Source: Nymphaea colorata
Lineage: Eukaryota; Streptophyta; Magnoliopsida; Nymphaeales; Nymphaeaceae
Length of the DNA stretch: 64,000 bases
Direction of reading: 5' to 3'
NCBI RefSeq assembly: GCF_008831285.2
Contig: NC_045146.1
Coordinates: 11,354,972 to 11,418,971 of the forward strand
The position numbers were made by a program, and so were the translations under genes. Of the stretch, positions 61,701 through 64,000 are shown in pieces (the stretch's first letter is position 1; every line of letters starts with the position of its first letter). The notes beneath the pieces are model-generated. The model was given only the letters and a program-made list of their open reading frames with translations, made no database searches and had not been told where the DNA came from.

Positions 61701-64000
61701 GAAATAACTACAAAAAGGATCTAAATCTGACTGATTGATGGAACTGGCTTCCAATTCGAATCTGTCAATCTGTCAGAATATTAAAAGTTTATTTTTCAAA
61801 GTCTGGTATCTGTCTCGCAGTTGACCTTATGGCTAGACTTCCAACTTTAAATTTTGAAAGTGGTACATACAAAAAAGCGAACCAACCAGTTTGCCAGGAC
61901 CTGATATTGCATTTAATCCACCTCCACTTTTTCTTTTGGAAAATTTTGAAATTCTGTACTGCTCAGAGTCTCAGACACATATTTCGCACTACAAAGGTAT
62001 CAACATATCATAAGGATGAAATCAACTGCATTGGAACAAGAAATCTGTCCTAATTCCATCCGGATCCTGAACAACAATATGATAAAAGGGCTGGTGCAAA
62101 ATCTAACAAAACATGATAAATATTATATTCCTAATAGAACATGTACATTTCTTTCAAGCATACATTTCAGAAATATAAATTTTCAGCAACATCATTATGC
62201 GCAGCCTCAGCTTAGGCTGAAGTGTGCAGCTGTCTTCAAGCTGCATTCATGAGGCCAATATGCAATTATACCCGAAGTCCAAATTTCGACTGCTAAAACA
62301 TAAGGACATGACTTGCTCAGATTCAGATATGGCACAGGATATACAAAATCTGATTAATCAGACCTTTCACTAATGAGATTATGGTAGTCAGATTTGAAAT
62401 AACTTCAAAAAGGATCAAAATCTGACTGATTGTATGGCACTAGCTTCCAATTCGAATCTGACAGAACATTAAAATTTTATTTTTTCAAAATCTGGTATTT
62501 GTTTCGCACTTGAGCTTATGGCTAGTCTTCAACTTTCAATTTTGAAAGTGGTACATACAAAAAAGCGAACCAACCAGTTTGCCAGGACCTGATATTGCAT
62601 TTAATCCACTTCCACTTTTTCTTTTGGAAAAATCTGAAATTCTGTACTCAAACACAAGTTTTGCACTACAAAGGCATCAACGTGTCATAAGGATCGGAAT
62701 CAACTGGATTGGAACCTAGGTGACATGGGTACGCCAGTTTTGCCCAAGTATCCGTGTCGGTATGTGGGTACAGCGACAAAAGTACGGGGTACAACTGGGT
62801 ACAGCTGCATTTTAAAACGTTTAAAGGTATATTTTCAAACATTTTTTTTTAATTTTTAATTTTTCCCTTCTTTTATATTTCCTTTCCACTAAGATTCTCC
62901 CATTTTTCTTTAATTTTGAGATTTTTTGTAGATTATAAGACTATTAATGCTTTTTTTTTTCATTTTATCATTTTTAATAATATAAAATTTGTTGTACCTG
63001 AGTACCCACAATTTTCAAAATTGCTGTGTCCGAACCCGTACCGTACCCACACCAATGTGAGATTGATTGGAACAAGAAATCTGTAAAAATTCCATCTGGA
63101 TCCTCAACAACAATATGAAAAAAAGGCTGGTGCAAAATCTAACAGAACATGATAAATATTATATTCTTAATAGAACATGCGCATTTCTTTCATGCATACA
63201 TTTCAGAAATATAAATTTTCAGAAACATCATAATGTGACTTATATAAGGAATCACAAAAAAAGGAATGCTAGAAAAATGGACTGAAACAAGAAGCCATGT
63301 CCAGATGAGGAAGAATTCAGCATACTAACTACCAAGAAAAAAAAAATCGAATGGAGTGAACTATATTTTGACATGGCTCAACAATGATAAAAAGCTACAG
63401 AATCATGCTCTTAAGGATGCCACTAACAACCCAAGAAAATGCCACTAGTCCACCTGTGCAATGTCGTAAAAACATTCAGCTTGCATAATGTTTTCTACAT
63501 GTGTAATAAGTAGCATCTAATCAACCTGAAAAGAAAATGGTTGAGTATCAGCTGATGGAAACATACGAGCTTCTTCTTCCTCTTCACTTCCATTGTCAAT
63601 GTCATCAGTAAATGAAAGACGTGGATTCCCTTTTACCCTCCTCTTCTTCCTTTTTTGCATTTGAAGCTCTTCTTCTCTGCGTGAATATCTAGTAAAGCTT
63701 TTGAAAGCATTGAAAGTTTGAAACTACACATGACATAATCAGGATAGTTATTCTGGAAAAACTATAACCAAATGTTTCCTTAATTTGCGTAAGAAATTGC
63801 CTTCTTGGTGCTCTAAGGTAAAAGGCATTTGTACTCAGATCTTGCTCATCGTTGCTTAAGGAAAGGACAACACCTAGACATCCCAAAGGTTATGGATTAT
63901 GATTACAAGACATACAGAAACAAATAAAATTGCTCTTACTCTTGCTGCAGCTTCTGAAGTTTTTCTTTCTCTTCTTCCTCAATTTTATTTCGAATGTTAA
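58795..64000 (-). CDS. XAP5 CIRCADIAN TIMEKEEPER (XCT), FAM50/XAP5 family, 5' end outside window
   Basis: A nuclear XAP5-domain protein. In Arabidopsis XCT affects circadian period, light responses and small-RNA levels; the animal homologue is FAM50A. Ten minus-strand exons join in phase: 64000-63940 (partial), 63676-63567, 60881-60809, 60678-60602, 60515-60454, 60370-60239, 60150-60097, 59233-59168, 59096-59022 and 58845-58795 with TGA. In order they give [19 protein letters not shown]; a lysine-rich [18 protein letters not shown]; an acidic run; [127 protein letters not shown]; and [20 protein letters not shown], ending YTIHGD. About 253 codons are visible; roughly 80 N-terminal residues lie beyond the edge. 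The intron after exon 60515-60454 starts with GC. The third exon could be preceded by one I missed in the 2.7-kb intron, but the phases fit without it. Confidence 0.96.
59311..59337. repeat. (GA)n microsatellite in XCT intron
   Basis: About thirteen GA units just upstream (gene sense) of the exon coding HFDVHED. It reads as a CT run, close to the acceptor. Confidence 0.9.
59746..59922. mobile_element. Tourist-like MITE in XCT intron
   Basis: A 177-bp element with ~30-bp inverted ends (left ggagacgttttggcaacagg, continuing aacactaaca; the right end is its near reverse complement, ending gttgccaaatgcctcc). It is flanked by TAA on both sides (59743-59745, 59923-59925), the 3-bp target type of PIF/Harbinger elements. 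A second nested inverted repeat (gcagattcatg / catgaatctgc) lies inside, so the whole element folds on itself. Confidence 0.8.
60371..60453 (-). other. GC-AG intron of XCT
   Basis: The upstream exon ends ...GTTATACAG and is followed by GCTAGTG, not GT. The downstream exon begins after TTTTCAG with GTTCGGAAG. Both sides are in phase 0 and give VIQ|VRKGDT as in the family, so the splice site is well fixed. Using the next GT would add four bases and break the frame. Confidence 0.85.
61494..61554 (+). repeat. 61-bp segment, forward copy
   Basis: Starts gcatattgacctcatgaatg and ends cctaagctgaggct. Reverse-complemented at 62,203-62,263 with a few differences. Confidence 0.88.
61569..62198. repeat. 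~630-bp direct repeat in XCT intron, copy 1
   Basis: From caattacacctgaagttcaa through gattcagatatggcacagga and agcgaaccaaccagtttgcc to the ttttcagcaacatcattatg end. It matches 62,263-62,715 plus 63,066-63,235. Confidence 0.9.
62203..62263 (-). repeat. 61-bp segment, inverted copy
   Basis: Reverse complement of 61,494-61,554, lying between the two direct repeats. Confidence 0.88.
62263..63235. repeat. ~630-bp direct repeat in XCT intron, copy 2 (interrupted)
   Basis: Second copy of the direct repeat, split by a 350-bp insertion at 62,716-63,065. Confidence 0.9.
62716..63065. mobile_element. 350-bp hAT-like MITE
   Basis: Inserted in copy 2 of the direct repeat and absent from copy 1, which gives a clean empty site. 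It is flanked by the 8-bp duplication attggaac (62708-62715 and 63066-63073), the hAT target length. Ends carry imperfect inverted repeats (tgacatgggtacg at left; cgtacccacaccaatgtga at right). The interior is T-rich. Its sequence is full of gggtac/gtaccc motifs. Confidence 0.85.

Larger units (their letters stand above)
60882..63566 (-). other. Large repeat-filled XCT intron (2.7 kb)
   Basis: Holds a 27-bp tandem duplication (cttttatgggggaataacca at about 61,354 and 61,381), two direct copies of a ~630-bp unit, an inverted 61-bp segment and a MITE. All other recognised introns of the gene are much shorter. Confidence 0.8.

Noticed and set aside
1-64000. tRNA, rRNA or other structured RNA genes
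   Set aside because: None found by eye. A covariance-model scan would be decisive.

Overview
This is nuclear DNA from a plant, most likely a flowering plant. The evidence is AT-rich intergenic sequence, short GT-AG introns in genes whose proteins are plant-type (XAP5/XCT, TRAP-alpha, lipin/PAH, an AGO4-clade Argonaute), a Ty1/copia element primed by initiator tRNA-Met, MITEs and a satellite array. Species cannot be fixed from the sequence alone. Two host genes look functional, both on the minus strand: TRAP-alpha (about 53.1-55.9 kb) and the 3' part of XAP5 CIRCADIAN TIMEKEEPER (58.8 kb to the right edge). Almost everything else is repeat, duplication or gene debris.

Layout. 1-11.2 kb: tandem satellite with ~363-bp monomers arranged as a 10-monomer higher-order repeat of 3,633 bp, three copies, decaying at the right edge (to ~11.66 kb). 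12.8-14.5 kb: a cluster of four unrelated minisatellites and a microsatellite. 15.5-31.5 kb: a mosaic of local duplications, namely a ~3-kb block repeated at 16.0-19.2 and 28.6-31.5 kb, a tandem pair at 21.4-23.9 and 24.0-25.7 kb, and a short module present three times. A young, internally deleted Ty1/copia element (26,285-28,296, 5-bp target duplication) lies among them. 31.8-32.1 kb: two exons of a PAH/lipin C-terminus. 33.58-36.51 kb: a near-perfect 1.43-kb-arm palindrome carrying, in both arms, two exons of an AGO4-clade Argonaute PIWI domain. 36.5-41.1 kb: AT-rich sequence with no recognised content. 41.1-45.2 and 47.3-51.6 kb: a direct segmental duplication, each copy holding a broken fragment of an AHA1 (activator of Hsp90 ATPase) gene. 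53.1-55.9 kb: TRAP-alpha. 58.8-64.0 kb: XCT, whose large intron is made of repeats.

Most striking: the Argonaute palindrome, because any read-through transcript would fold into a ~1.4-kb double-stranded RNA with sequence from a silencing effector. This is a hypothesis. The palindrome itself and the Argonaute similarity are visible in the sequence; the small-RNA function is inferred. Other notable items are the two-level satellite with a dyad in its sub-repeats, a GC-AG intron in XCT, two MITEs with target duplications, strong palindromes in the copia LTR, and the concentration of partial genes (PAH, AGO, AHA1 twice) in about 20 kb.
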